A stretch of DNA of 41,263 nucleotides from a virus. The translations under genes and the position numbers were made by a program. Positions 1-8,661 of this stretch are shown piece after piece; positions within the stretch are counted from its first letter, which is position 1; every line of letters starts with the position of its first letter. Location of the stretch: IMG/VR virus record IMGVR_UViG_3300017733_000012, positions 1 to 41,263 of that record, one strand, 5' to 3'. The notes below the pieces were generated by a model. The model was not told where the DNA came from, searched no databases, and saw only the letters and a list, made by a program, of their open reading frames with translations.

Positions 1-10
1 ATAGAGAGAA

Positions 11-223
11 ATGAATGACATAACCATATTCATATTTGGTCTTAGTTTTGCAGCAGTTGTTGGTGCAACCTTCGCATTTATGTGGAAGATGACAGGTGCT
101 GTATTAGAAGATGTGAATAAACCACGGAAACCACAAAGAACTGTACATCCAGAGATGAGAGATGCAAAGGATGGAGATGAGTTATTGGTTTTTAGGGGAC
201 TAAAAGACCCTGACGATAAATAA
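11..223 (+). CDS. Small membrane protein upstream of terminase
   Basis: A 70-residue protein of unknown function. Residues about 4-27 form one hydrophobic membrane segment (IFIFGLSFAAVVGATFAFMW); the rest is a polar tail rich in Lys, Asp and Glu. The ATG at 11 follows a purine-rich GAGAGAA. It ends three bases before the terminase start, so the two are probably co-transcribed and coupled. It is not the small terminase subunit gp16: it is too short and has a membrane anchor. Existence as a gene is likely from the tight spacing and even coding; function is not inferable. Confidence 0.7.
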   Translation: MNDITIFIFGLSFAAVVGATFAFMWKMTGAVLEDVNKPRKPQRTVHPEMRDAKDGDELLVFRGLKDPDDK

Positions 224-226
224 AGT

Positions 227-1876
227 ATGGCAACTAATGATGTATACCTAGGTAATCCCAACCTAAAGAAGGCGGGTACACCTATACAGTTTACAAAAAA
301 GCAAGTACAAGAATGGATTAAATGTAAAAAAGATCCAATATATTTTGCTACCCATTATATAAAAATCATTTCTCTTGATGAAGGTCTTGTTCCTTTTGAC
401 ATGTATGATTTTCAAAAAAGAATATTAGAGGACTTTCATCAAAACAGATTTAATATTGCTAAACTCCCTAGGCAGACAGGTAAGAGTACGACTGTTGTGG
501 CTTACCTTTTATACTATGCTATTTTCTATGATAGTGTTAACATCGGTATACTCGCTAACAAGGCAAGCACTGCAAGGGAACTACTTGGAAGACTTCAACT
601 AGCATATGAGAATCTACCAAAGTGGATGCAACATGGTATATTAGTATGGAACAAGGGTAATGTCGAACTTGAAAACGGATCAAAAATATTGGCTGCTTCT
701 ACGTCTGCTAGTGCAGTTAGAGGTATGTCCTTCAACATTCTATTCCTTGACGAGTTTGCATTCGTCCCTAACCATGTCGCAGAACAATTGTTTCCATCAG
801 TATATCCTACTATTACTTCTGGTAAATCAACTAAAGTCATAATCATATCCACTCCTAATGGTATGAACCACTTCTATAAGATGTGGGAGGATGCTAGGAA
901 CGATAAGAATGATTATATAACTAATGAAGTTCATTGGTCTCAGGTACCTGGTAGAGATTCCAAGTGGAAAGATGAGACAATAAAGAACACATCTAAAAGA
1001 CAATTTGCACAGGAGTTTGAATGCGACTTCCTAGGATCTGCTGATACACTTATCAGTCCATCCAAATTACAATGCATTCCGTTCAATGACCCAATTACGA
1101 GCAATGCAGGACTTGATGTTTTTGAGAGAGCAAAAGAAGATCACGAATATATTATTACTGTTGATGTTGCCAGAGGAATTGGTGGCGATTATTCTGCTTT
1201 CATCGTGTTTGATATCACCAGTCTCCCGTATAAGATCGTTGCGAAGTACAGAGATAATGAGATTAAACCTGTACTGTTTCCCTCGGTCATCTTTCAAGTA
1301 GCAAAGGAATATCATAATCCTTACATACTTGTCGAGGTAAATGACATAGGAGACTCGATAGCAGCAACACTAAACTATGATCTAGAATATCCTAATGTAC
1401 TCATGTGTGCCATGAGAGGTAGAGCAGGACAGATAGTCGGACAAGGATTCTCAGGTAATAAAACACAGTTAGGTGTTAAGATGAGTATCACTGTCAAGAA
1501 GATTGGATGTGCCAATCTAAAAGCAATCATAGAAGAAGATAAATTAACTTTTCAAGATTTCGATATTCTTCAAGAACTTACTACGTTCATACAAAGAAAG
1601 CAAGCATGGGAAGCAGACGAAGGTTACCATGATGACCTTGTTATGTGTATGGTATTGTTTGCATGGTTAGTCATGCAAGATTACTTTAAAGAAATGACTG
1701 ACACAGATGTCAGAAGAAGAATTTATGAAGAACAACGAAATCAAATAGAACAAGACATGGCACCATTTGGTTTTATAGATGATGGTATGGGAGATGATAC
1801 ATTTGTAGATGCTGATGGATCATTCTGGTATGGTGATAAGCAAGAAGAAGTAGGATATATGTTGCCTGACTTGTAA
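227..1876 (+). CDS. gp17: Terminase large subunit (gp17-like)
   Basis: DNA-packaging motor ATPase and headful nuclease that docks on the portal and pumps DNA into the prohead. The 549 residues show an N-terminal ATPase with Walker A RQTGKST (82-88), Walker B ILFLDE (171-176) and the coupling motif STPNG (208-212), followed by an RNase H-like nuclease with candidate metal ligands D313 (TVDVARG), E370 (LVEVND) and D469/D470 (YHDDLVM). T4 gp17 is about 610 residues, so this is a complete, slightly compact version. It is followed by a TAATG overlap with the next gene. No gp16 is recognisable just upstream, so the small subunit must lie outside the window. Confidence 0.97.
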   Translation: MATNDVYLGNPNLKKAGTPIQFTKKQVQEWIKCKKDPIYFATHYIKIISLDEGLVPFDMYDFQKRILEDFHQNRFNIAKLPRQTGKSTTVVAYLLYYAIFYDSVNIGILANKASTARELLGRLQLAYENLPKWMQHGILVWNKGNVELENGSKILAASTSASAVRGMSFNILFLDEFAFVPNHVAEQLFPSVYPTITSGKSTKVIIISTPNGMNHFYKMWEDARNDKNDYITNEVHWSQVPGRDSKWKDETIKNTSKRQFAQEFECDFLGSADTLISPSKLQCIPFNDPITSNAGLDVFERAKEDHEYIITVDVARGIGGDYSAFIVFDITSLPYKIVAKYRDNEIKPVLFPSVIFQVAKEYHNPYILVEVNDIGDSIAATLNYDLEYPNVLMCAMRGRAGQIVGQGFSGNKTQLGVKMSITVKKIGCANLKAIIEEDKLTFQDFDILQELTTFIQRKQAWEADEGYHDDLVMCMVLFAWLVMQDYFKEMTDTDVRRRIYEEQRNQIEQDMAPFGFIDDGMGDDTFVDADGSFWYGDKQEEVGYMLPDL

Positions 1877-2106
1877 TGGATCTTGAGAATCAATTTGAAT
1901 TAGAACATTTATTATTTAAAGAAAGGAGATGTAGGACATGTAATCAGATCAAGAATCTACTGGAAGATTTTTACATGTCAAGAAAACAAAAGAAAGGTTT
2001 ACCATCTGCATATTCTTACGAGTGTAAGGACTGTACGATTAAAAGAATAGTAGCAAAAAGAAAAAGTAAAAAGAAAATAAAGGAAGGTAACTATCCAGAC
2101 TGGTAG
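1876..2106 (+). CDS. Small Cys4 zinc-ribbon protein
   Basis: A 76-residue basic protein whose start overlaps the terminase stop (TAATG). It has two Cys pairs, CRTC near residue 19 and CKDC near residue 50, the pattern of a single zinc ribbon, and a strongly Lys/Arg-rich C-terminus that could bind nucleic acid. The Cys module resembles the first 35 residues of the endonuclease VII-like protein at 25453-25818, which also opens with CRTC, but no catalytic DH/H residues follow here. It could be a stand-alone DNA-binding zinc module or a remnant of an HNH-type nuclease. Function unknown. Confidence 0.65.
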   Translation: MDLENQFELEHLLFKERRCRTCNQIKNLLEDFYMSRKQKKGLPSAYSYECKDCTIKRIVAKRKSKKKIKEGNYPDW

Positions 2107-2146
2107 AGTGTTCGTGTGTTGTTTCCCCTGTGGAGTGATGGAAATC

Positions 2147-2154
2147 TCTAAATA
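2147..2154 (+). promoter_or_regulatory. Putative late promoter for gp18
   Basis: TCTAAATA matches the T4 late core TATAAATA at 7 of 8 positions. It lies 36 bases before the gp18 ATG, in an 84-base non-coding gap. In T4 this element is read by RNA polymerase carrying gp55, and gp55 is encoded in this window. Confidence 0.6.
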
Positions 2155-2190
2155 CTTTTAGATAAAATGATATCTTAGAGGTAAAATTAA

Positions 2191-4107
2191 ATGGCAAGTC
2201 AAGTCTCGCCTGGTGTTGTTATTAGAGAACGTGATCTATCTACTGGTGTCTTGGTTGGTGTTTCTGGTCTTCGTGCTGGATTCGCATCATCATTTCGCAG
2301 TGGACCTGTAGGCAAAATTACAAATATAGGATCTGAAAGAGAATTAATTAATACTTTCGGAGCACCAGCTGAGGCAAACGCTGCAGACTGGTTAGTAGCA
2401 GCAGAGTATCTCCGCTATGGTGGATCTCTTGCGGTTGTTCGTGCAGCAACTGGCGTATTAAACGCAACTGAAGATGGTTCAGCAGTATTAGTCGGATCAA
2501 AAGAAGATTACGATGCTGGTGCTGGTTCATCAGAAAAGTTTATTGCTCGTACTGCTGGTGCAGACGGAAACAATCTTTATGTTGTTGTAGTGGACAAAGG
2601 TCCTGATTTCACAATTACAACTGCATCAGCTCACGGTTTAAGTGTTGGTGGTACATACACTGACGATGCTGCTGTTGGACATGAAGTTGTAGAAGTTGTT
2701 AGTACAACACAGGTCAGAATTATTCAAGGAAGTGCTGCTCCTACTCCAGCTGCTGGAGATACATCTGCTGCATTCACTAATTCAATGTGGAACGCAACTG
2801 CAATTGGATCAACTGGTTTAACATATAAAGAAATAGGTCCTAGACCAGGTAGTTCAGCATTTGCAACAGAGCGTTATATCTCAATGGATGAGGTACACCT
2901 TGCAATTATTGACACTTCAACAAATACAGTTGTTGAGAGAATGACATATCTCTCTAAGATATCAGACGCTAAATCACCAGAGGGTGCTTCAATTTATTGG
3001 AAGAATTATGTAAATGAATATTCTAATTACATTTACGCTAGTGCATTAACATCTGCTGAGTTTACTACACTAGGAGAAGATCCTGGTGCTGCTGTTGCAT
3101 CTTATGGTGCTACATCTGCTGCTCCTATTAAGATCGCAAGAATTCTTAAGACTGCTGGTGGTGCATTATCAGGCGGTACTGATGATTACGCATATACTAC
3201 AGGAGAAATCGCTGCAGCATATTCACTATTCCAAGACACAGAAGAAACATCACTTGATTTTGTTATCATGGGTGGATCAATGGGTTCTGAGGCAGACACA
3301 CTTGTTAAGGCGGGTGCTGTTGCTTCTGTAGCAAACACAAGAAAAGATTGCATAGCATTCATTTCACCATGGAACGGTACTCAGATTGCTAGTTCTGGTA
3401 ACGTTGCATTAACTCCTGCACAACAATTAGAAAAGACTATTGATTTCTTCTCTAGTATTGGTTCTAGTTCTTATGTTGTTAAGGATAGTGGAATCAAATA
3501 CACATATGACAGATTTAACGACAAGTATTGTTATATCGGCACCAATGGTGACATTGCTGGTTTATGTGTTTCTACTTCTATTATTGGTGACGACTGGATT
3601 TCTCCAGCAGGAACATCTAGAGGTGGACTACAGAATGTAGTTAAACTTGCATTCAATCCTAACAAAGCAGCAAGAGATGATCTTTATACTTCAGCAATTA
3701 ACCCTGTTGTAGCATTTCCTGGTTCAGGTCCTATCCTATTTGGTGATAAGACTGCACTTGCTTCTCCATCTGCATTTGATCGCATCAACGTAAGACGTCT
3801 CTTCCTTAATATAGAGAAGAGAGCAAGAGTTCTTGCGGAAGGTGTATTGTTTGAGCAGAACGATACTATCACTCGTTCAAGTTTCAATGCTGCACTTAGT
3901 GGATATCTAAGTGAAATTCAAGCACGTAGAGGAGTAACAGACTACTTAGTTGTTTGTGATGAAACAAACAATACTCCAGAGGTCATAGATAGAAATGAGT
4001 TTGTCGCAGAAGTATTTGTGAAACCAACTCGCTCTATCAACTATGTAACTGTGACTGTTACAGCAACGAAGACAGGTGTTAATTTCACCGAAGTCGTTGG
4101 TAGATAA
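2191..4107 (+). CDS. gp18: Contractile tail sheath protein (gp18-like)
   Basis: Forms the contractile sheath around the tail tube. The 638-residue length is close to T4 gp18 (about 659). The N-terminus SPGVVIRERDLST is typical of sheath proteins, and the C-terminal part (RINVRRLFLNIEKRAR, then SFNAALSGYLSEIQARRGV) is the conserved sheath core that packs onto the tube. The middle is Ser/Ala/Thr-rich and variable, as expected for surface insertions. AGAGG lies about 9 bases before the ATG, and a late-promoter match sits upstream. It is followed after 21 bases by the tube gene, the T4 order 17-18-19-20. Confidence 0.96.
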   Translation: MASQVSPGVVIRERDLSTGVLVGVSGLRAGFASSFRSGPVGKITNIGSERELINTFGAPAEANAADWLVAAEYLRYGGSLAVVRAATGVLNATEDGSAVLVGSKEDYDAGAGSSEKFIARTAGADGNNLYVVVVDKGPDFTITTASAHGLSVGGTYTDDAAVGHEVVEVVSTTQVRIIQGSAAPTPAAGDTSAAFTNSMWNATAIGSTGLTYKEIGPRPGSSAFATERYISMDEVHLAIIDTSTNTVVERMTYLSKISDAKSPEGASIYWKNYVNEYSNYIYASALTSAEFTTLGEDPGAAVASYGATSAAPIKIARILKTAGGALSGGTDDYAYTTGEIAAAYSLFQDTEETSLDFVIMGGSMGSEADTLVKAGAVASVANTRKDCIAFISPWNGTQIASSGNVALTPAQQLEKTIDFFSSIGSSSYVVKDSGIKYTYDRFNDKYCYIGTNGDIAGLCVSTSIIGDDWISPAGTSRGGLQNVVKLAFNPNKAARDDLYTSAINPVVAFPGSGPILFGDKTALASPSAFDRINVRRLFLNIEKRARVLAEGVLFEQNDTITRSSFNAALSGYLSEIQARRGVTDYLVVCDETNNTPEVIDRNEFVAEVFVKPTRSINYVTVTVTATKTGVNFTEVVGR

Positions 4108-4128
4108 TTAAACAAAAGGTAAAAACAA

Positions 4129-4797
4129 ATGGCAACTAACAACGTATCTTCGTTCCTCCAAGTCATTGGTCAAGGCGTTAAGCCTAATATGTTCAATGTG
4201 GACATCCAATTTCCTGCTGGTTTTAATGATGCAACAATCAATGATCTCGCAGGAGGAGAACTAGCATCTGAGGGTGCTGGTGGTAATAACGGTAAAGAAT
4301 TAACTTCTATTCTTTGCAAGTCCGCAGCATTACCAGGATCAAACTTGGGTGTAATCGAAGTTCCTTTTAGAGGTAGAACAGTTAAAATCGCTGGTGATCG
4401 CACCTTCGATACATGGACTGCTACATTCTTTAACGATAAAAACTTCAAGATCCGTGCTCTATTTGAGCAGTGGGCAAATGAAATCAATACACACGCTGGC
4501 AACACTGCTGAAAGATTTCTTCCAGATGCTAGTGGTGATGGTTACATGGCAAATCTTTTTGTTACTCAATTAGAAAAAGATCAGACTGGTAGTGGTTCTG
4601 CAATAAGAACATATCAGTTACATCATTGCTTCCCAACTAACGTTTCTCAAATTGATCTTGCATATGATAGCAACGATCAGATTGAAGAGTTTACTGTTGA
4701 ATGGCAGTATTCATACTTCACTGCAGAGAAGTCAAAAGGTGGATCACAGAATCCAGCATCTAATAGATCTGAAGTAGCAACTGGAAAAGTCATATAA
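4129..4797 (+). CDS. gp19: Tail tube protein (gp19-like)
   Basis: Subunit of the inner tail tube through which DNA leaves the head. It is 222 residues, longer than T4 gp19 (163), as is common in marine T4-like phages. The pattern VPFRGRTVKIAGDRTFDTW followed by a NIN-like charged helix region and a late YQLHHCFPTNVS segment fits the gp19 family. It lies between sheath and portal genes with AAAGGT as ribosome binding site. No separate late-promoter match was seen in the 21-base gap, so it probably reads through from the sheath promoter. Confidence 0.93.
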   Translation: MATNNVSSFLQVIGQGVKPNMFNVDIQFPAGFNDATINDLAGGELASEGAGGNNGKELTSILCKSAALPGSNLGVIEVPFRGRTVKIAGDRTFDTWTATFFNDKNFKIRALFEQWANEINTHAGNTAERFLPDASGDGYMANLFVTQLEKDQTGSGSAIRTYQLHHCFPTNVSQIDLAYDSNDQIEEFTVEWQYSYFTAEKSKGGSQNPASNRSEVATGKVI

Positions 4798-4805
4798 TTA
4801 ACTCT

Positions 4806-4813
4806 GCTAAATA
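4806..4813 (+). promoter_or_regulatory. Putative late promoter for gp20
   Basis: GCTAAATA, matching 6 of 8 bases of TATAAATA, lies 29 bases before the portal ATG in the only gap between tube and portal genes. It is followed by TAAGTA, a context also seen in the match after gp23 (CTTAAATATAAGTA). Confidence 0.5.
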
Positions 4814-4842
4814 TAAGTAAGAGCACTATTATGACTAGGTAG

Positions 4843-6537
4843 ATGAGTCAATTATTTGGTTTCCAAATACAACGTAAGGAGGGAAAGAAGGGTCAGTCCC
4901 CTGTCCCTCCTAATGCTGAGGAGTCGATTGCTGTAGCAGCAGGAGGCTACTATGGAACGTATGTGGACACGGACAATCAAGCTCGTAATGAGTATGAGAT
5001 GATCCGTCGTTATCGTGACATGGCACTACACCCTGAGGTGGACAGTGCAGTTGACGAGGTAGTAAACGAGTTTGTTGTGAGCGATGCTCATGACACTCCT
5101 GTTGAAGTAAATTTAGATAACCTTGATGCTGGAATGAGTATCAAGAAAAAAATAAGAGATGAGTTTGAATATCTCAAAAGACTTTTAAACTTTGACAATC
5201 GAGCACATGAGATTGTCAGATCTTGGTATATTGATGGAAGATTATATTATCATAAAGTTATAGACCTAGAGAATCCTAAGAAAGGTATTACGGAACTTCG
5301 TTATATTGATCCTATGAAGATCAAGAAGGTTCGTCAAAAACTTGACCAGAAAAAGAACTTAGATTCATTGCAAAAACAGGCAATGAAAGGTACAGCATTA
5401 GAGTACGAGTACGGAACATTTGTAGATTACTATCTTTATAATCCTAAGGGTTTTTATAAAGGTGGTGTTTTAGGACCTGTTGGTGACATGTCATTGTCAC
5501 AAGGTGTCAAGATGGCAATAGATTCTATTACATTCTGCCCTTCTGGACTACAAGATTTAAACAAGAGAATGACTCTTGGTTTCCTACACAAGGCAATCAA
5601 AGCGATCAATCAACTTAGAATGATTGAAGACTCTCTAGTTATATACAGACTTTCTCGTGCACCAGAGCGTAGAATATTTTATATTGACGTAGGTAATCTT
5701 CCAAAGGTAAAGGCAGAACAATATCTCCGTGACGTCATGGCACGTTATCGTAATAAGTTAGTTTACGATTCCAGTACTGGAGAGATGCGTGACGATAAAA
5801 AGCACATGAGTATGCTAGAAGATTTCTGGTTACCACGTAGAGAAGGTGGTAGAGGAACAGAGATTACTACATTACCAGGTGGTCAAAACCTAGGTGAACT
5901 CAAAGACGTTGAGTATTTTAAAAAGAAATTATACAACAGTTTGAACTTACCTCCATCTCGTCTTACAGATGACAACAAAGGATTTAATCTAGGTAAGACA
6001 ACTGAGGTTCTCCGTGACGAACTTAAGTTTACTAAGTTCATTGGTCGTCTCCGTAAAAGGTTTAGTGAGATGTTCCAAGATATGCTTAAGACTCAACTGA
6101 TCTTAAAAGGAGTTATTGCTCCAGAAGATTGGGAAGATATGAAAGAGCATATACAGTATGACTTCTTATTCGACAATCACTTCAATGAATTAAAAAACAT
6201 TGAGATGTTTAACCAACGTATAGCAACTGTCACACAGATGGATCCTTTCGTTGGCAAGTACTTCTCCGTGGCACACATTCGTAAGGAAGTTCTTGGTCAA
6301 ACCAACAAGGATATGCGAGAGTTAGATAAGGAGATGCAGCAAGAGATTGATCAAGGTATTGTTATGTCGCCACAAGATGTGAATACATTTGATACTATGG
6401 ATCGTCAAAACACTGCTTTCCAACCAGAACTTCAAGCACAAGCAGCTGATGATGCTGTAGAAAGAGAGATAGATAAGGAAAAACGTAGACCTAAACCACC
6501 AGTTTCCGCATCTCAACCATCCAATAATAATAAATAA
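4843..6537 (+). CDS. gp20: Portal protein (gp20-like)
   Basis: Dodecameric portal vertex protein: nucleates prohead assembly, is the channel for DNA and the docking site for the terminase and tail neck. The 564 residues compare with 524 in T4. Conserved portal features include NEYEMIRRYRDMALHPEVDS near 48-67, the stem/wing region with RAPERRIFYIDVGNLP, and the crown-proximal GGQNLGELKDVEYFKKKLY. The C-terminal 60 residues are charged and probably disordered. It is the usual marker gene for cyanomyovirus diversity. It ends on a late promoter-like AATAAATA. Confidence 0.97.
   Translation: MSQLFGFQIQRKEGKKGQSPVPPNAEESIAVAAGGYYGTYVDTDNQARNEYEMIRRYRDMALHPEVDSAVDEVVNEFVVSDAHDTPVEVNLDNLDAGMSIKKKIRDEFEYLKRLLNFDNRAHEIVRSWYIDGRLYYHKVIDLENPKKGITELRYIDPMKIKKVRQKLDQKKNLDSLQKQAMKGTALEYEYGTFVDYYLYNPKGFYKGGVLGPVGDMSLSQGVKMAIDSITFCPSGLQDLNKRMTLGFLHKAIKAINQLRMIEDSLVIYRLSRAPERRIFYIDVGNLPKVKAEQYLRDVMARYRNKLVYDSSTGEMRDDKKHMSMLEDFWLPRREGGRGTEITTLPGGQNLGELKDVEYFKKKLYNSLNLPPSRLTDDNKGFNLGKTTEVLRDELKFTKFIGRLRKRFSEMFQDMLKTQLILKGVIAPEDWEDMKEHIQYDFLFDNHFNELKNIEMFNQRIATVTQMDPFVGKYFSVAHIRKEVLGQTNKDMRELDKEMQQEIDQGIVMSPQDVNTFDTMDRQNTAFQPELQAQAADDAVEREIDKEKRRPKPPVSASQPSNNNK
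6529..6536 (+). promoter_or_regulatory. Putative late promoter for core protein/gp21
   Basis: AATAAATA (7 of 8 to TATAAATA) overlaps the portal stop codon and ends 20 bases before the ATG of the small core protein. The local run of AAT repeats lowers confidence because the match could be compositional. Confidence 0.4.
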
Positions 6538-6556
6538 TAATTGCTACAAGAATATT

Positions 6557-6781
6557 ATGACTGAAAATACAGATGTTAATAAAGAACTTGGTTCTGTAGA
6601 TATTGTCGATAAGATTGACAATAACCAACGAGCGTCTGCTATTGATGCTATCCACGACTTGTTATTTGGCAAAGCTTCACAAGCAATGGCAGATTATAAG
6701 AAAGTGGTTGCCAATACATTCTTTGATGAACCAACCGAGACAGAGATACCAAACAATGAAACTGATAACGGAAACGATTGA
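6557..6781 (+). CDS. Small acidic protein, possible prohead core protein (gp67-like)
   Basis: A 74-residue acidic protein with a predicted helix (AIDAIHDLLFGKASQAMADYK, roughly residues 28-48) and an acidic Asn/Glu/Asp tail. It sits between portal and protease genes where T4 has the small prohead core proteins gp67 and gp68, and gp67 likewise is a short helix plus acidic tail. The assignment is from position and composition, not clear sequence identity. Its last 26 bases overlap the start of gp21. Confidence 0.6.
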   Translation: MTENTDVNKELGSVDIVDKIDNNQRASAIDAIHDLLFGKASQAMADYKKVVANTFFDEPTETEIPNNETDNGND

Positions 6782-7400
6782 AGACGTTAAACTCGTAACA
6801 GAGGAAAAAAACGGAAAGAAACTTCTTTATATTGAAGGAGTGTTCTTACAATCTGAGTTAAAAAATCGCAATGGTCGTATGTACCCCTTCACTGTTCTTG
6901 ACCGTGAGGTTAAGAGATATAATGAAGAGTATGTACAATCTAAACGTGCTCTCGGTGAACTTGGACATCCCGATGGTCCTACTATCAATCTTGATAGAGT
7001 GTCTCATAGAATTACTTCACTCAGAGCAGAGGGAAATAATTTTATTGGCAAGGCACAAATTTTAGACACACCAATGGGTAACATTGCTAAGAACTTACTT
7101 GGCGAAGGTGTTCAGTTGGGTGTTTCCTCACGTGGTATGGGAAGCATCGACAAGACAGAAAGTTGCAATGTTGTGCGTGATGACTTCATGCTCACCACTG
7201 CTGCAGACATAGTAGCAGACCCCTCCGCACCTGATGCTTTCGTTAATGGAATCATGGAAGGTAAAGAATGGGTTTGGTGTAACGGTATACTAAAGGAAAC
7301 TGAAGTTGCTAAATATAAAAAGATAATGAGCGACGCAAGTCGCAATGATGTAGAGGCAAAAACGCTCCAAGTTTTTGAGCATTTCCTCTCAAATCTTTGA
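6756..7400 (+). CDS. gp21: Prohead core protease (gp21-like)
   Basis: Serine protease that digests the scaffold and trims the capsid protein during prohead maturation. The ATG at 6756 gives 214 residues, close to T4 gp21 (212), and starts in register with the conserved N-terminal IEDVKLVTEEKNGKK; a longer frame upstream has no family similarity and lies in the preceding gene. Catalytic candidates are His71 in GELGHP and Ser124/Ser125 in LGVSSRGMG, the gp21 family signature. It overlaps the previous gene by 26 bases, suggesting translational coupling. Confidence 0.95.
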   Translation: MKLITETIEDVKLVTEEKNGKKLLYIEGVFLQSELKNRNGRMYPFTVLDREVKRYNEEYVQSKRALGELGHPDGPTINLDRVSHRITSLRAEGNNFIGKAQILDTPMGNIAKNLLGEGVQLGVSSRGMGSIDKTESCNVVRDDFMLTTAADIVADPSAPDAFVNGIMEGKEWVWCNGILKETEVAKYKKIMSDASRNDVEAKTLQVFEHFLSNL

Positions 7401-7403
7401 TTC

Positions 7404-7411
7404 TATAAATA
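7404..7411 (+). promoter_or_regulatory. Late promoter for gp22 (exact consensus)
   Basis: TATAAATA is an exact match to the T4 late promoter core, 40 bases before the gp22 ATG in the 51-base gap after gp21. One of three exact copies placed ahead of genes in the window. Confidence 0.75.
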
Positions 7412-7451
7412 ATTCATATCACTATACGGAAAATTATTAAGGTAAACTCTA

Positions 7452-8630
7452 ATGTCAGATAAACTTAACGAAAAATTTGAGGAGTTTGCTACCGAGCAAA
7501 AAGTGACTATCGTGGAAGGCGACCCTATGCCGACTGTTTCCGCAAACGTCATACCAGGCACAGGTAGCGAACCATCTCAGGTTTCTGATGCACAGACATC
7601 AAATGGTGGCGGGAAAGATCCTATGCCAACAGTTGATGCTGGTAAATCATATGGACAGTCTGCTCCTGCAGATTTAGGTGGTACATCCACCACTCCTAAT
7701 GAGCACGATGATGATGGTGAAGAGAATCCAGGTGCTAAGGCAGCCGCTCCAGTAGGAGATAAGGCAGCACAAAGCGATGGATCTGCTCAGACATCTAACA
7801 TTGGAGATGCTGGTGATCAGGGTACACAACCTACAGTTGGTGCAGATGCTGCATACGGAACTGGTACAGGTTCTAGTGTAACCTATCCAATCAAACCATC
7901 ATACGAAGACCTTGATGTTTCCGATGATGTCAATGCCCTATTAGAGGGAACAGAACTCTCAAAAGAGTTTGCTGAGAAAGCGAAGACTATCTTTGAAGCA
8001 GCAATCAAAGCAAAACTCAACGAAGAGTACGACAAGCTTGTAGAACACTTTGCTACAGAACTCGAAAAGCAAGTAGATACTGCTAAGGCAGAGCTTTCCG
8101 AGGAAGTAAATGGCACAGTTAACTACGCCATAGGTCAATGGATGGAGACTAATCAAGTAGCCGTTGATCGTGGAATCAGAAATGAGATCACAGAAGACTT
8201 CATTGCGGGTCTAAAGGGTCTCTTTGAGGAGCACTACATTTCTATCCCAGACGAGAAAGTCGATGTGGTAGAAGGTATGGCTGACTCTATTCGTGAAATG
8301 GAATCACGCCTTGACGAACAGGTCAAAGCTAATGTGAAATTACAAAAGCGTCTTGACGAATCTGCAAGAACAGTTATTCTGAAGAATGTTTCAGAAGGAC
8401 TAGCAGATACTCAGAAGGACAAACTCGCTGCACTCGCTGAGAGTCTAGAGTTTACATCTGAAGAGGAATTCTCTAAGAAGGTTACTACCATCAAGGAGTC
8501 TTACTTTACAGAAAAAACTGTAACACCAAGTGAAGTTGCAGACGAAACTCCAGTATTAGGAGCATCAGATAAGGATATTAGTCCAGCAATGGCACAGTAT
8601 CTTGATGCGATGAATCGTTGGGGTCAATAA
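7452..8630 (+). CDS. gp22: Prohead scaffold protein (gp22-like)
   Basis: Main internal scaffold around which the capsid shell forms; removed by gp21. It is 392 residues, longer than T4 gp22 (269). Residues 1-135 are low-complexity Gly/Ala/Ser/Asp-rich with repeated DPMPTV- and QTSN-type segments and look disordered; 145-370 are charged and helical with coiled-coil potential (for example EKAKTIFEAAIKAKLNEEYD). The conserved C-terminal feature is the short SPAMAQYLDAMNRW segment just before the stop, typical of gp22. Position between protease and capsid genes supports the call. Confidence 0.9.
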   Translation: MSDKLNEKFEEFATEQKVTIVEGDPMPTVSANVIPGTGSEPSQVSDAQTSNGGGKDPMPTVDAGKSYGQSAPADLGGTSTTPNEHDDDGEENPGAKAAAPVGDKAAQSDGSAQTSNIGDAGDQGTQPTVGADAAYGTGTGSSVTYPIKPSYEDLDVSDDVNALLEGTELSKEFAEKAKTIFEAAIKAKLNEEYDKLVEHFATELEKQVDTAKAELSEEVNGTVNYAIGQWMETNQVAVDRGIRNEITEDFIAGLKGLFEEHYISIPDEKVDVVEGMADSIREMESRLDEQVKANVKLQKRLDESARTVILKNVSEGLADTQKDKLAALAESLEFTSEEEFSKKVTTIKESYFTEKTVTPSEVADETPVLGASDKDISPAMAQYLDAMNRWGQ

Positions 8631-8632
8631 AT

Positions 8633-8640
8633 TATAAATC
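8633..8640 (+). promoter_or_regulatory. Late promoter for gp23
   Basis: TATAAATC matches TATAAATA at 7 of 8 positions, directly after the gp22 stop and 21 bases before the capsid ATG. Placement ahead of the most abundant virion protein fits a late promoter. Confidence 0.65.
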
Positions 8641-8661
8641 TATTTTTCTTAAAAGAGCAAA

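Noticed and set aside
595-852. Minus-strand open frames such as this one inside gp17, and similar ones across the window
   Set aside because: They lie opposite well-supported conserved genes, have shadow-like composition and no ribosome sites or families.
1876-2106. Homing endonuclease next to the terminase
   Set aside because: Only a Cys4 ribbon is present; no HNH, GIY-YIG or LAGLIDADG catalytic residues.
2146-2180. CTCTAA/TTAGAG stem that could hide the gp18 ribosome site
   Set aside because: Six weak pairs across a 23-base loop; likely chance in AT-rich DNA.
6603-6755. N-terminal extension of gp21
   Set aside because: These codons lie in the preceding gene in another frame, lack family similarity, and ATG 6756 gives the expected gp21 length.
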